Positions 6,270-13,419 of a stretch of DNA of 14,132 nucleotides are shown here, in pieces. The stretch is from an uncultured Roseiflexaceae bacterium (GTDB taxonomy: Bacteria > Chloroflexota > Chloroflexia > Chloroflexales > Roseiflexaceae). The stretch is taken from positions 1 to 14,132 of the forward strand of contig CALJIC010000172.1 of the NCBI GenBank assembly GCA_937974195.1, read 5' to 3'. Every line of letters starts with the position of its first letter. Position 1 is the first letter of the stretch. A model generated the notes under the pieces. The model did not search any database and was not told where the DNA came from. It saw nothing but the letters and a program-made list of their open reading frames with translations. The position numbers were made by a program, and so were the translations under genes.

Positions 6270-6725
6270 TCAGCGCCGCGCGGCCTCCCGCTCCAGCTCG
6301 GCCAGCTTGCGCACCCTGCGCCGGAACTCCTCTTCGGTGCTGAACTCGGCGGCTAGAAACGCCCGCAGCACCTCCTCGGCCACCCGGATGCCGATGATCC
6401 ACGCGCCGATGCACAGCACGTTCACATCGTCGTGCTCCACGCACTGGTGGGCCGAGTAGGTGTCGTGGCACAGCGCCGCGCGGATGCCGGGGATCTTGTT
6501 GGCCGCGATACAGGCGCCCACGCCCGTCCCGCAGACCAGAATGCCGCGCTCGGCCTCCCCGCTGCGCACCGCGTCGCACACCAGCCGGGCGATGTCGGGG
6601 AAGTCGACCGGGTCGGGGCTGTGGGTGCCGAAGTCCACGACCTCGTGCCCCTGCGCGCGCAGGAAGTCGATCACCGGGCCCTTGAGGGGGAAGCCGGCGT
6701 GATCGCCGCCAACGGCCAGCTTCAT
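6270..6725 (-). CDS. rpiB: Ribose-5-phosphate isomerase B (RpiB/LacAB family)
   Basis: The 151-residue protein interconverts ribose 5-phosphate and ribulose 5-phosphate in the pentose phosphate pathway, in the cytoplasm. The N-terminal MKLAVGGDHAGFPLK contains the Asp8-His9 pair of the family. CGTGVGACIAANK places the catalytic cysteine at residue 65, and CVEHDDVNVLCIG gives the active-site histidine at 98, matching the Cys66/His99 pair of E. coli RpiB. The length is normal and nothing looks damaged. The start at 6725 follows AAAGGAGAGAGCG. A separate promoter lies at 6794-6823, and another promoter just past its stop serves the sigma factor gene, so it is probably transcribed alone or with limited read-through. 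Confidence 0.95.
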   Translation of the reverse strand: MKLAVGGDHAGFPLKGPVIDFLRAQGHEVVDFGTHSPDPVDFPDIARLVCDAVRSGEAERGILVCGTGVGACIAANKIPGIRAALCHDTYSAHQCVEHDDVNVLCIGAWIIGIRVAEEVLRAFLAAEFSTEEEFRRRVRKLAELEREAARR

Positions 6726-6793
6726 CGCTCTCTCCTTTCCTCGTCCTGTCCGGCGGCGGCCGGACGCGCTCGGCGCGGCGGCCCCGCGGGGAC

Positions 6794-6823
6794 AGTATAG
6801 CGGCGCGGCAAGAGCGGTGCCAA
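6794..6823 (-). promoter_or_regulatory. Sigma-70-type promoter of rpiB
   Basis: On the minus strand, TTGGCA (6823-6818) and TATACT (6799-6794) are 18 bases apart. The predicted leader is about 60 bases and holds a GC-rich hairpin (6748-6753 with 6760-6765) before the ribosome site. The stretch from 6830 to 7007 holds no gene that I can see. Confidence 0.55.
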
Positions 6824-7007
6824 CAGGCGGCCGGGGCGGTGGTGCGGCTGTGTCGGAGCGCGGGAGGCGCTAGGGGCGGTGCGGGCGGAGGAGCGGCTGC
6901 GGGCCTAGCAGCTCGGGCACCGGAACGGTTGCTGGCGTTGGGGTTGCTCGAGCGGGCCTGAGAGCCGAGAACCCCGCACCCTTGAGGGGCGGGAGTGTCA
7001 GAGAAGC

Positions 7008-7346
7008 TTACAAGTCCAGCACCAGACGCAGACCTTGCTCAACATCCTCGAGCGTTGCTGCCGATACCCGTCCCACCTGCTCGTCAAGGTCGCTCTTGTT
7101 AAGCGTGATGATCTGCGAGACGTTGATGACCGAGTCCTTGGGCAAGCCCGACTCCCGCGCAGGAAGGAAGACATTGCCTGGTGCTGCTGCGAGACGCAGA
7201 TTGCTGGTGATGACTGCGACGATGACCGTGGCAATACGGCTGCGGGTAAACGAATCGGCCTGGATGATCAGCACAGGGCGACGAAACGCCGGTCCTGAGC
7301 CGCGCACATCTGGAAGGGAGGCCCACCAGACATCACCGCGCTGCAT
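7008..7346 (-). CDS. MazF/PemK-family toxin (endoribonuclease)
   Basis: The 112-residue protein matches the MazF/PemK fold. MQRGDVWWASLPDVRGSGPAFRR opens with the G-D-V-W strand and the loop leading to Arg23-Pro24 and VLIIQAD. VIVAVITSNLR carries the conserved Thr47 that, with the arginine, forms the active site for sequence-specific mRNA cleavage. SVINVSQIITLNKSDL and the terminal helix (ATLEDVEQGLRLVL) complete the fold. I start at ATG 7346, which overlaps the antitoxin stop as TGATG and has GAGG upstream. TTG and GTG codons slightly earlier (7352, 7349) are less likely. Coupling to the antitoxin ensures that antitoxin is made first. The protein looks intact. Confidence 0.9.
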   Translation of the reverse strand: MQRGDVWWASLPDVRGSGPAFRRPVLIIQADSFTRSRIATVIVAVITSNLRLAAAPGNVFLPARESGLPKDSVINVSQIITLNKSDLDEQVGRVSAATLEDVEQGLRLVLDL

Positions 7347-7582
7347 CACCAATCCTCACCAGCGAGCAGACGCCGCTGTGCCGCGCTGAAGGCTGGGTCA
7401 AGCTCGCTCGTTTCTTCGTCATACAGCTGGTTGAGGGCGGCCGTGATCTGCTCGGCGTGGCGCGCGGCGAGATAGGCCCGGAGCGCGCGGGCGTACAGCT
7501 CGCTGCGTGAGAGGCCCTGAGCGCGAGCGTAGTCTTCAGCCTCCTTGAAGAGGTCATCGGGAATGGAGATCGCCGTTTTCAT
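7346..7582 (-). CDS. Ribbon-helix-helix antitoxin of the MazF/PemK pair
   Basis: The 78-residue protein begins MKTAISIPDDLFKEAEDYAR, a typical RHH beta-strand and first helix, followed by GLSRSELYARALRAYL, the turn and second helix. The acidic tail (DEETSELDPAFSAAQRRL) is the kind of segment that wraps and blocks a MazF toxin. It should dimerise, bind its own promoter and neutralise the toxin. The ATG at 7582 has no ribosome site before it and lies exactly where transcription should begin from the promoter at 7589-7617, so the message is predicted to be leaderless. The stop codon shares a base with the toxin start. Confidence 0.88.
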   Translation of the reverse strand: MKTAISIPDDLFKEAEDYARAQGLSRSELYARALRAYLAARHAEQITAALNQLYDEETSELDPAFSAAQRRLLAGEDW

Positions 7583-7588
7583 ACCATG

Positions 7589-7617
7589 AGTATAACTTGC
7601 GTTATACCGTCGGTCAA
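7589..7617 (-). promoter_or_regulatory. Toxin-antitoxin promoter overlapping an inverted-repeat operator
   Basis: On the minus strand, TTGACC (7617-7612), a 17-base spacer and TATACT (7594-7589) form a strong promoter. The perfect inverted repeat GTATAAC-GCAA-GTTATAC (7590-7607) covers the spacer and most of the -10. It is a plausible operator for the RHH antitoxin. Counting seven bases past the -10 puts the transcription start on the A of the antitoxin ATG. Confidence 0.72.
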
Positions 7618-7720
7618 GATGAGGATGTGCGGAGCCGCTGGAGCGCGCGTGGCGGTGGCGCGCCTCGCGCGGGGCGCGGCGGCTGAGTGACTAGCCCCGC
7701 CAAATGCTGTTGGAGTGAAC

Positions 7721-8239
7721 TTATGAGCCGTCGGGCTCCTGGAGCCGGGCGATCAGCGGCGCGAGGTACTCAGCGTGCTCGCGGTGATGCTCAAGCGAGC
7801 CCTCCAGCACCGCCAGCAGCGGGTACCCGTCAAGCCAGGCGTACCTGCCTGCATCCAGCAGCTTGTCCTCAGGGAGCGCCTCGCCGAGCTCCAGGAATCG
7901 CAGGAAGCCCGCCCGCCACTCCTGGTACACGCCCGGCCAGGGCCGGTCGCGGCTCTGCTCGTAGAGCCAGGCGTTCAGGCCGTGCGGCTGGCCCTCCATC
8001 TCCGGGTCGAACTGCGCCGGCCACGCGGGGTACTCGGGCTCCCGGTCGAGCTGCGCGGCCTCCAGCCGGGCGATCGAGCGCTGCTGCCAGGCGCGCAGGT
8101 GAGCGACCACGTCTTTGATCGACCAGTGCTCCTGGAGCTGCGGCGCGGTGATCTGCGCTTCGCTCAGGCCGGCGAGCAGCGCCTCCCAGCGGTCGAACTC
8201 TTCGCGCAGCGCTGCCAGCGTCTGTTGCTTGGTGCTCAT
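7721..8239 (-). CDS. ClbS/DfsB-family four-helix-bundle protein (DinB-like)
   Basis: The 172-residue protein begins MSTKQQTLAALREEFDRWEALL and has the conserved HWSIKDVVAHLRAWQ stretch (His38, His47) and LEGSLEHHREHAEYLAPLI near 146-163. These histidine-bearing helices fit the DUF1706/ClbS-DfsB branch of the DinB superfamily. ClbS itself is a cyclopropane hydrolase that protects against colibactin; nothing here shows that this homologue has that activity. There is no signal peptide. The start at 8239 has AGGAGG some 11 bases upstream, slightly distant. It follows the WD40 remnant by about 48 bases on the same strand. Confidence 0.82.
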   Translation of the reverse strand: MSTKQQTLAALREEFDRWEALLAGLSEAQITAPQLQEHWSIKDVVAHLRAWQQRSIARLEAAQLDREPEYPAWPAQFDPEMEGQPHGLNAWLYEQSRDRPWPGVYQEWRAGFLRFLELGEALPEDKLLDAGRYAWLDGYPLLAVLEGSLEHHREHAEYLAPLIARLQEPDGS

Positions 8240-8287
8240 AGGTGGCCTGCCTCCTGCTTTGTGAGCTCATCGTCGAGCTGGCCCAGG

Positions 8288-8552
8288 TTACGAGTCTTTC
8301 GCACATTCGGTGCGGAAGCACCGTATGGACCACAGGCGGATGGTCTCATCGAGGCTGCCTGATGCGACAGTGTTGCCATCTGGGCTGAAGGACACGCTGG
8401 TCACAATGCTGTCGTGCTCTCCCAGAATAGCGACTTGTCTCCCACTCGATACCTCTCCACTGGGAGTACCACCACGCGCCGGCGATCACTCCTGCGAGGA
8501 GGAGGACGAGGAGAGCGATTGTGCGAACGGAACAGCAGGCTGCTCGGTGCAT
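8288..8552 (-). pseudogene. Collapsed WD40-repeat membrane protein
   Basis: Two pieces of one gene lie in different frames. From 8552 a frame encodes a basic start and a hydrophobic segment (VRTIALLVLLLAGVIAGAWW), a signal-anchor-like helix. In the +1 frame, ending with TAA at 8288, a clear last WD40 blade can be read: ILGEHDSIVTSVSFSPDG, then ASGSLDETIRLWS. No other blades remain. The simplest reading is a large internal deletion that joined the N-terminus to the final blade out of frame. The rival view, a short real membrane protein ending at 8346, is weaker because its tail is arginine/glutamine-rich and unlike a protein core. Confidence 0.6.
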
Positions 8553-8579
8553 CGGCGGTGTTTCCTGCGGCGGAACGGC

Positions 8580-8930
8580 TCACTTGCGCAGGATCTTCTC
8601 CATCGTCTTCCCCTTCGCGAGCTCGTCGATGAGCTTGTCCATGTAGCGGACCTTCCGCATGAGCGGGTCCTCGATCTCCTCCACGCGCACGCCACACACG
8701 ACGCCTTTGATCAGCGAGGCGTTCGGATTGAACAGCGGCGCCTCGGCGAAGAAGGTCTCAAGGTTGCTCTCGAGCTCGATCTGGCGCTGCAGCCCCGCTT
8801 GGTCGTAGCCGGTCAGCCAGCAGATGACCTGATCGACCTCCTCTTTCGTGCGGTTCTTGCGCTCGGCCTTCTGAATATACATCGGGTAGATGCTGGAAAA
8901 CGTCATCCGGTAGATGCGGTGCTGAGACAT
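8580..8930 (-). CDS. DUF2200 family protein
   Basis: The 116-residue protein matches DUF2200. HRIYRMTFSSIYPMYIQKAERKN starts the domain, followed by TKEEVDQVICWLTGYDQ (28-44), LETFFAEAPLFNPNASLIKG (58-76) and a C-terminal region (VRVEEIEDPLMRKVRYMDKLIDELAKG). Function is unknown for the whole family; it is usually a stand-alone cytoplasmic protein. I start at 8930 (MSQHRIY) because GGAGGAATGAG lies just before it and upstream residues to 8993 are outside the family. It sits 27 bases before the WD40 remnant. Confidence 0.88.
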   Translation of the reverse strand: MSQHRIYRMTFSSIYPMYIQKAERKNRTKEEVDQVICWLTGYDQAGLQRQIELESNLETFFAEAPLFNPNASLIKGVVCGVRVEEIEDPLMRKVRYMDKLIDELAKGKTMEKILRK

Positions 8931-9045
8931 CTCATTCCTCCAGTCTAGCGAGGCTCGAGCGCATGGCCAGGGGACGGTCGGTAACGGCCGCATTGCTCGC
9001 GTCAGCGAACAAAAGGCTACCCGGCGCTATAGCGCAAGGGGAGCG

Positions 9046-9471
9046 TCAGCTCGAGGGGTTCGCCCTGAGAGAGTCCTTGGCGTACTGGCGGGCAATGATC
9101 TCGCGCAGGGCATCGAGGTCGACGTCGTCCAGCTTGTTGATGTACAGGCATGCGACGGATCGCTTGTGCTTGCCGAGCCTGGCGTAGAGCTCCGCCGCGC
9201 CCTCGAAGTCGTCGCCCACGTAGAAGGTCATATTGGCCTTGCGCGGCGAGAACCCCGCCGCCGGCATGTCGCCCTCGCGCCCGGATTCGTAGACGTAGTG
9301 GATCGACCCGAAGCCGATGATCGACGGCCCCCACATGACCGGCGGAAGGCCAGTCACCTCCTTGTAGATCTCGAGCGCGGCCAGCGCATCCGCGCGGCGG
9401 CGGGGGTTCTCGATGGCCGCGATGAAGTCGTCGACGGACGCCGAGGTTGGTCTGGTCTTGTTCTCGGCCAT
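9046..9471 (-). CDS. DUF1801 domain protein
   Basis: The 141-residue protein has the DUF1801 core. SVDDFIAAIENPRRRADALAALEIYKEVTG (12-41) is followed by PVMWGPSIIGFGSIHYVY (44-61), GFSPRKANMTFYV (73-85) and LGKHKRSVACLYINKLDDVDL (99-119). DUF1801 resembles the YdhG/frataxin-like fold, but no biochemical role is firmly known for this branch. I start at 9471 (MAENK) because AAGGAGACAGCC precedes it; the longer frame to 9561 overlaps the hydrolase gene. It begins 50 bases after that gene's stop, so both are likely on one message. Confidence 0.87.
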   Translation of the reverse strand: MAENKTRPTSASVDDFIAAIENPRRRADALAALEIYKEVTGLPPVMWGPSIIGFGSIHYVYESGREGDMPAAGFSPRKANMTFYVGDDFEGAAELYARLGKHKRSVACLYINKLDDVDLDALREIIARQYAKDSLRANPSS

Positions 9472-9521
9472 GGCTGTCTCCTTCGCCGGCAGGCCGGGCG
9501 GCGCTCGTGCGAAGCGCTGCT

Positions 9522-10226
9522 CTATTCGTAGAACGCCGGCGCCTTCGTGAGCGTCTCCCACTGCTCCGCGTCGTGGCCGAAGATCACCAGCCCGATCTGC
9601 TCCCGCTCGACCAGATCGAGCAGCTTGATCGTGCTGGCGCGGGTCGCCTCGGCGTCCGGGGCACCCCCGCCGCCCTGCTCATCGCGGGTGAAGCCCTCGC
9701 GGAAGGGCGCGGCGTCGATCGTCAGAAGGACCGGCCCGGTTTTGGGCAGCCGCACGAGCACGGACTGGTGCCCCGGCACGTGCCCGCTCGTCTCGATCAG
9801 CTCCAGCCCCGGCAGCAGCTCCGTGTCCCCGTCCAGCAGCCGGATGCGCTCCGCCGGCTGGTCCCACTCGGATCGAACCATCGCATAGCGCGGGTTGGTG
9901 GCCGCGTCCACGTGATGCGCGCGCTGGACAACATACTGCGCCCTCGTGAACGCCGCGTGCCTTCCGGCGTGGTCGCCGTCGTAGTGCGTCGAAATGACGA
10001 TATCGATGTCGTCCGGCCGCACGCCGATGCCCGCCAGCTGCTCGATCACGTCCCGCCCGTTCTCGAACTCCGACGCCTCCTCGGGGATGACCTCCGGCAG
10101 ACCGCTGTCGATCAGAATGTTCTTGCCGTCGTCCGTCTGCACCAGGTAGCACACGATCGGGATCTGGTACTCCGGCATGGACCCGACCTGCATCAGGTAC
10201 AGGCGCCTCACGGCGGGCTGGCGCAT
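9522..10226 (-). CDS. Metallo-beta-lactamase-fold hydrolase, AHL-lactonase-like family
   Basis: The protein is 234 residues from the second ATG, or 235 from the first at 10229; AAGGAG spacing (6 versus 3 bases) favours the second. It has the MBL core: CYLVQTDDGKNILIDSGLP, then IDIVISTHYDGDHAG with the metal-binding motif, GHVPGHQSV, TIDAAP and FGHD. In 235-residue numbering the likely ligands are His82, Asp84, Asp86, His87, His150, Asp172 and His219. The motif reads H-x-D-x-D-H where AiiA-type lactonases have H-x-H-x-D-H. Members are often named N-acyl homoserine lactonases, but the substrate is not predictable here. It is cytoplasmic and precedes the DUF1801 gene. Confidence 0.87.
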   Translation of the reverse strand: MRQPAVRRLYLMQVGSMPEYQIPIVCYLVQTDDGKNILIDSGLPEVIPEEASEFENGRDVIEQLAGIGVRPDDIDIVISTHYDGDHAGRHAAFTRAQYVVQRAHHVDAATNPRYAMVRSEWDQPAERIRLLDGDTELLPGLELIETSGHVPGHQSVLVRLPKTGPVLLTIDAAPFREGFTRDEQGGGGAPDAEATRASTIKLLDLVEREQIGLVIFGHDAEQWETLTKAPAFYE

Positions 10227-10300
10227 CATCGTCTCCTTCGCTGCCTGGGGGCAGCTGCGATCGCCGGAGCGCGCTCACGGGCTCTTCGCGCCCGGCGCTG

Positions 10301-11248
10301 CTACCATAGCCGCATCTGTGCCGCCGTGCGCCGCCCGTCGAGCAGGACGTAGGGAGCCGCCCAGCGGGTGGTCACGCCCAGCGCCCTGAGCTGCGACAGG
10401 TCGCGCAGGCGCGTCTCCCGTCGCGCCGCGATGATCCTGTCGGCGCTCTTCGGCCCGATGCCCGGTACGCGGAGCAGGACGTGGCGCGGCGCGCGGTTGA
10501 CCTCAACGGGCTCGTGCAGGTGCTTCTCGGCCCAGGCCTCCTTCGGCGTCTTGTCGCGCGGCAGGAGCCCGTGCTCGTCGAAGGGCAGCTCGTCGAAGCG
10601 GAAGCCGTAGTCGCGGAGCATGAAGTCGGACTGGTACAGCCGCAGGGCGCGGACGGGGTCCTCGGCCGGGTGCTCGGCCAGCGGCGAGCGCTCGATGGGG
10701 TGGAACGCGGAGAAGTAGGCCCGCCACAGCCCCAGCTCGCGGTGCGCCCGCTGCACCGTTTCCAGCAGCTCGCGGTCGCTCTCGCCGACGGCGCCCACCA
10801 CGAACTGTGTGGTCAGGCTTCTGGCCGCCCTTCTCCCCTCGAGGCGGGCGCGCCGTATCAGCTCGGCCGCCCAGGCCAGCCGCCCCCACATGCTCGAGGC
10901 GAACTCCTTGTCGGGCGCGAGCTCGCTCAGCCGGGCCTGGTTGGGCGCCTCCAGGTTGAGCGACACGCGGTCGGCCAGCTCGACCGCGCGCTCGATGTAC
11001 TCGAACGAGGCCCCGGGGATGAGCTTGAGGTGGATGTAGCCGGTGTAGCCCTCTTTGAGCCGCAGCCGCTCGACCGTCGCGAGCATCTTCTCCATGGTCG
11101 TGTCGGCGTCGGGCACGATCCCCGAGGAGAGGAACAGCCCATCCACGCGCCGCTCGCGGTGGAGCGAGATGAAGGTCGTGGCGAGCTCATCGGGCTTGAA
11201 GGTGGTGCGCTTGCGCCTGATCGCGCAGCTCGTGAAGCAGTACTTGCA
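10301..11248 (-). pseudogene. 5'-truncated radical SAM/HhH gene (copy 1, GC-rich)
   Basis: From the CKYC of the iron-sulfur motif to the stop this reads in frame and is about 89% identical to the intact copy at 12224-13384 (my hand count is 35 differences in 315 residues). Homology ends abruptly at 11248. The first 71 residues are missing, including the first Cys of the C-x3-C-x2-C cluster motif, which would be replaced by Glu. An open frame continues to a GTG at 11443, but the added residues are Ser/Thr/Arg-rich and read across another frame. The C-terminal helix-hairpin-helix (VPGIGPKSADRII) is preserved. Codon use is much more GC-rich than copy 2, like the rest of the window. It is probably non-functional. 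Confidence 0.78.
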
Positions 11249-11258
11249 AAGAAACTGT

Positions 11259-11450
11259 TCACACTTCAATCGCCTCCGCAGTGCGCTTCCACGCGAGGCT
11301 GTGCCTCGCCGCATAGACGTCGAAGGCTTTAGAGAGCACACCGCGCCGGCTGGAAGCTTCCAGTTCAGCGCGGTTGTTGTTTTGGTGCTCGTCCTCTCGG
11401 TCATAGCGGAAGCTATCGTCCTCTCCGTTCCAGGATTTGCCACCCTCTGT
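11259..11450 (-). other. Orphan open reading frame without a clear start
   Basis: After the PIN gene, a frame offset by +1 from it stays open for 63 codons from 11450 and stops with TGA at 11259. It encodes an acidic, polar segment (GEDDSFRYDREDEHQNNNR) followed by a helix-like stretch (GVLSKAFDVYAARHSLAWK). Composition and codons look like a real protein C-terminus, but there is no ATG, GTG or TTG near the start of the frame. It may be the 3' end of a gene cut at the same rearrangement, or a frameshifted extension of the PIN gene. I recognise no family. Confidence 0.35.
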
Positions 11451-12183
11451 TTACGTATCCCTTCGACTCCAAGGGTTTTCGACGTTCCGTTACAAGCGGT
11501 GCCTCAAAATCTATCAGCAAGCGATTGGAGGATCTTTCGTGACAGTCGGCGCCAACGACTTCTGCCGTGAACCGCCTAAGGAGGCTGTCTTCTGTCAGCA
11601 ATGCCTCGGCATGTACGATAGATGTTCCCAAGATGAGAATGTCATTGACCGTGTTTCGAGCATTCTGTTTCGTCTCGTATCGCTCAAGGAATTGAGCCAG
11701 TAGATTTACCCCAACGGTTGCCATGTGCTCGTTCAACGCAATACATTTTACTTCCTGAGTAAACAGAAAACGAAGCCTATCTCTCAGCTTCTTCTGCGTC
11801 GCCTTGTCCAAATGACTGATACTCGATAGGTAAACGACCTCGTGCCCTTCATTGATAATCTGGGTGATGGCCTGGCTTCCAAATTCGATGTACGAAGGCA
11901 AGTAACTACCCAGGTGGATAACCAGTTGATCGGTTCGATGCTTTCCAAAGGCAGCATGCTTTCGAGAGTCCCAAGGTATGCGTGGAGAAACCTCTCCTGT
12001 GTCGCTCGAAATCGGATGCCGAAGCCGCGAAGCAAGGATGGGATAGTAATTGGGCTTGTGAGGTGCCTCCGACTGAATCAACAAAAACTCGGCCGCAGTG
12101 ATGGAAGAGATACGAATCGGATCTTCGGGAACCGGTTCGCTGCCCTTGTAGTAATACGACAGAACTTGCGTGTCTGTGATCAT
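11413..12183 (-). CDS. PIN-domain protein (VapC-like nuclease fold)
   Basis: The 256-residue protein begins MITDTQVLSYYYKG, placing a PIN-type Asp at residue 4. ISSITAAEFLL gives Glu32, and NDILILGTSIVHAEALLTEDSLLRRF gives Asp181 and Asp199. Together these fit the acidic quartet of PIN ribonucleases. It is nearly twice the length of ordinary VapC toxins, with a middle insert of unknown type (residues about 60-150). The ATG at 12183 has GAGG five bases upstream; a TTG at 12198 is less likely. It follows the intact radical SAM gene by 40 bases on the same strand. Base composition is about 50% GC, clearly lower than most of the window, which points to transfer. No VapB-like antitoxin is visible. 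Confidence 0.62.
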   Translation of the reverse strand: MITDTQVLSYYYKGSEPVPEDPIRISSITAAEFLLIQSEAPHKPNYYPILASRLRHPISSDTGEVSPRIPWDSRKHAAFGKHRTDQLVIHLGSYLPSYIEFGSQAITQIINEGHEVVYLSSISHLDKATQKKLRDRLRFLFTQEVKCIALNEHMATVGVNLLAQFLERYETKQNARNTVNDILILGTSIVHAEALLTEDSLLRRFTAEVVGADCHERSSNRLLIDFEAPLVTERRKPLESKGYVNRGWQILERRGR

Positions 12184-12223
12184 CGTTGCCTCGAACAACG
12201 GTTGTGCTTGGCTACCTCGTAGC

Positions 12224-13384
12224 CTACCAGAGACTTAGCTGACGTGGTACGTATTTGCCGTCCAAGAGCACGTAGGGGGCAGCCCACTTGGTTGTAACCC
12301 CTAGAAGCCTGAGTTGAGTCAGATCACGGAGCCGCGTTTGACGACGTGCCTCGATAATGCGATCGGCACTCTTTGGGCCAATACCTGGTACCCGAAGCAG
12401 TTGGTGGCGTGGGGCACGGTTCAATTCGATGGGCTCGTGCAGGTGCCGTTCTGCCCAGGCTTCTTTAGGCGTCTTGTCCCGTGGCAGCAGACCCTGCTCA
12501 TCGAATGGCAGCTCGTCGTAGCGGAAGCCGTAGTCGCGGAGCATGAAGTCCGATTGGTACAGCCGTAGGGCACGGGTTGGGTCCTCGGCCGGCTGCTCGG
12601 CTAGGGGCGAACGCTCGATTGGATGAAACACTGAGAAGTAAGCGCGCCACAGCCCCAACTCGCGGTGAGCACGTTGTACCGTCTCCAAGAGTTCAAGATC
12701 ACTCTCGCCGACAGCACCAACAACAAACTGGGTGGTAAGGCTGCGAGCGGCTTGTCGGCCTTCCTGACGTGCTCGCTTCATCAGTTCGGCGGCCCACGCC
12801 ATACGCCCCCACATGCTAGAGGCGAACTCTTTGTCAGGTGCAAGGTCGTTCAGTCGAGCTTGATTGGGAGCCTCAAGATTGAGTGAGACCCGGTCGGCTA
12901 GTTCGACCGCGCGCTCGACGTACTCGAACGAGGCGCCGGGGATAAGCTTCAAGTGAATGTAGCCGGTGTAGCCTTCCTTGAGGCGGAGGCGTTCGACTGT
13001 CCCCAGCATCTTTTCCATTGTTGTGTCTGCGTCGGGGACAATACCAGAGGAAAGAAACAGGCCGTCTACGCGCTTCTCGCGCTGGAGAGAAACAAAGGTA
13101 GTTGCCAACTCGTCGGGCTTAAAGGTCGTCCTTTTGCGCCGAATAGCACATGAAGTGTAACAATATTTGCACGCGAATCGACATGCATTTGTTTGGAGCA
13201 CCTTGAACAGGCGAGAGGTGCCGCCGCCCTCCTGCTTCGCGTTGTAGATGAAGCCGGTCGCGTGCGTGATGCCTTGCTGAATACTTTGGGTGGCGGGAAC
13301 ATCTGTCACTTCGTCAGAGGCTTCGCCTCCGAGGATAGCCAGCTTCTGCTGGACATCCGGTTCCATGATGATTGTCGTGCTCAT
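12224..13384 (-). CDS. Radical SAM protein with C-terminal helix-hairpin-helix (radical SAM linked to UDG type), intact copy 2
   Basis: The 386-residue protein carries the cluster motif C-x3-C-x2-C at Cys68, Cys72 and Cys75 (NACRFACKYCYTSCAIRRKR), which holds the 4Fe-4S cluster that cleaves S-adenosylmethionine. A TIM-barrel-like core follows (LFLSSGIVPDAD, YTGYIHLKLIPG, VSLNLEAPNQARL, TTQFVVGAVGESD). A helix-hairpin-helix at about 329-349 (LLRVPGIGPKSADRIIEAR) suggests nucleic-acid binding. This fits the family usually encoded next to a uracil-DNA-glycosylase-like gene and proposed to act in DNA modification or repair; that partner is not in this window. The start at 13384 follows AGGTGAGGTGCT, 29 bases after a predicted transcription start. 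GC content is lower than in copy 1. Confidence 0.88.
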   Translation of the reverse strand: MSTTIIMEPDVQQKLAILGGEASDEVTDVPATQSIQQGITHATGFIYNAKQEGGGTSRLFKVLQTNACRFACKYCYTSCAIRRKRTTFKPDELATTFVSLQREKRVDGLFLSSGIVPDADTTMEKMLGTVERLRLKEGYTGYIHLKLIPGASFEYVERAVELADRVSLNLEAPNQARLNDLAPDKEFASSMWGRMAWAAELMKRARQEGRQAARSLTTQFVVGAVGESDLELLETVQRAHRELGLWRAYFSVFHPIERSPLAEQPAEDPTRALRLYQSDFMLRDYGFRYDELPFDEQGLLPRDKTPKEAWAERHLHEPIELNRAPRHQLLRVPGIGPKSADRIIEARRQTRLRDLTQLRLLGVTTKWAAPYVLLDGKYVPRQLSLW

Positions 13385-13419
13385 AGCACCTCACCTGGTA
13401 AAACAGATGTGCTGATGCC

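Noticed and set aside
6121..6579. N-terminal extension of the sigma factor
   Set aside because: It overlaps rpiB in another frame and crosses the sigma factor gene's own promoter. The ATG at 6120 has a strong ribosome site and matches the family start.
6968..7007. Terminator for the toxin-antitoxin operon
   Set aside because: An imperfect GC-rich stem with one bulge can be drawn around 6975-6992, but no T-run follows, so the support is too weak.
10301..11443. A functional 380-residue radical SAM protein with a new N-terminus
   Set aside because: The first cluster cysteine is out of register and the N-terminal 60 residues are a Ser/Thr/Arg-rich reading across a more protein-like frame.
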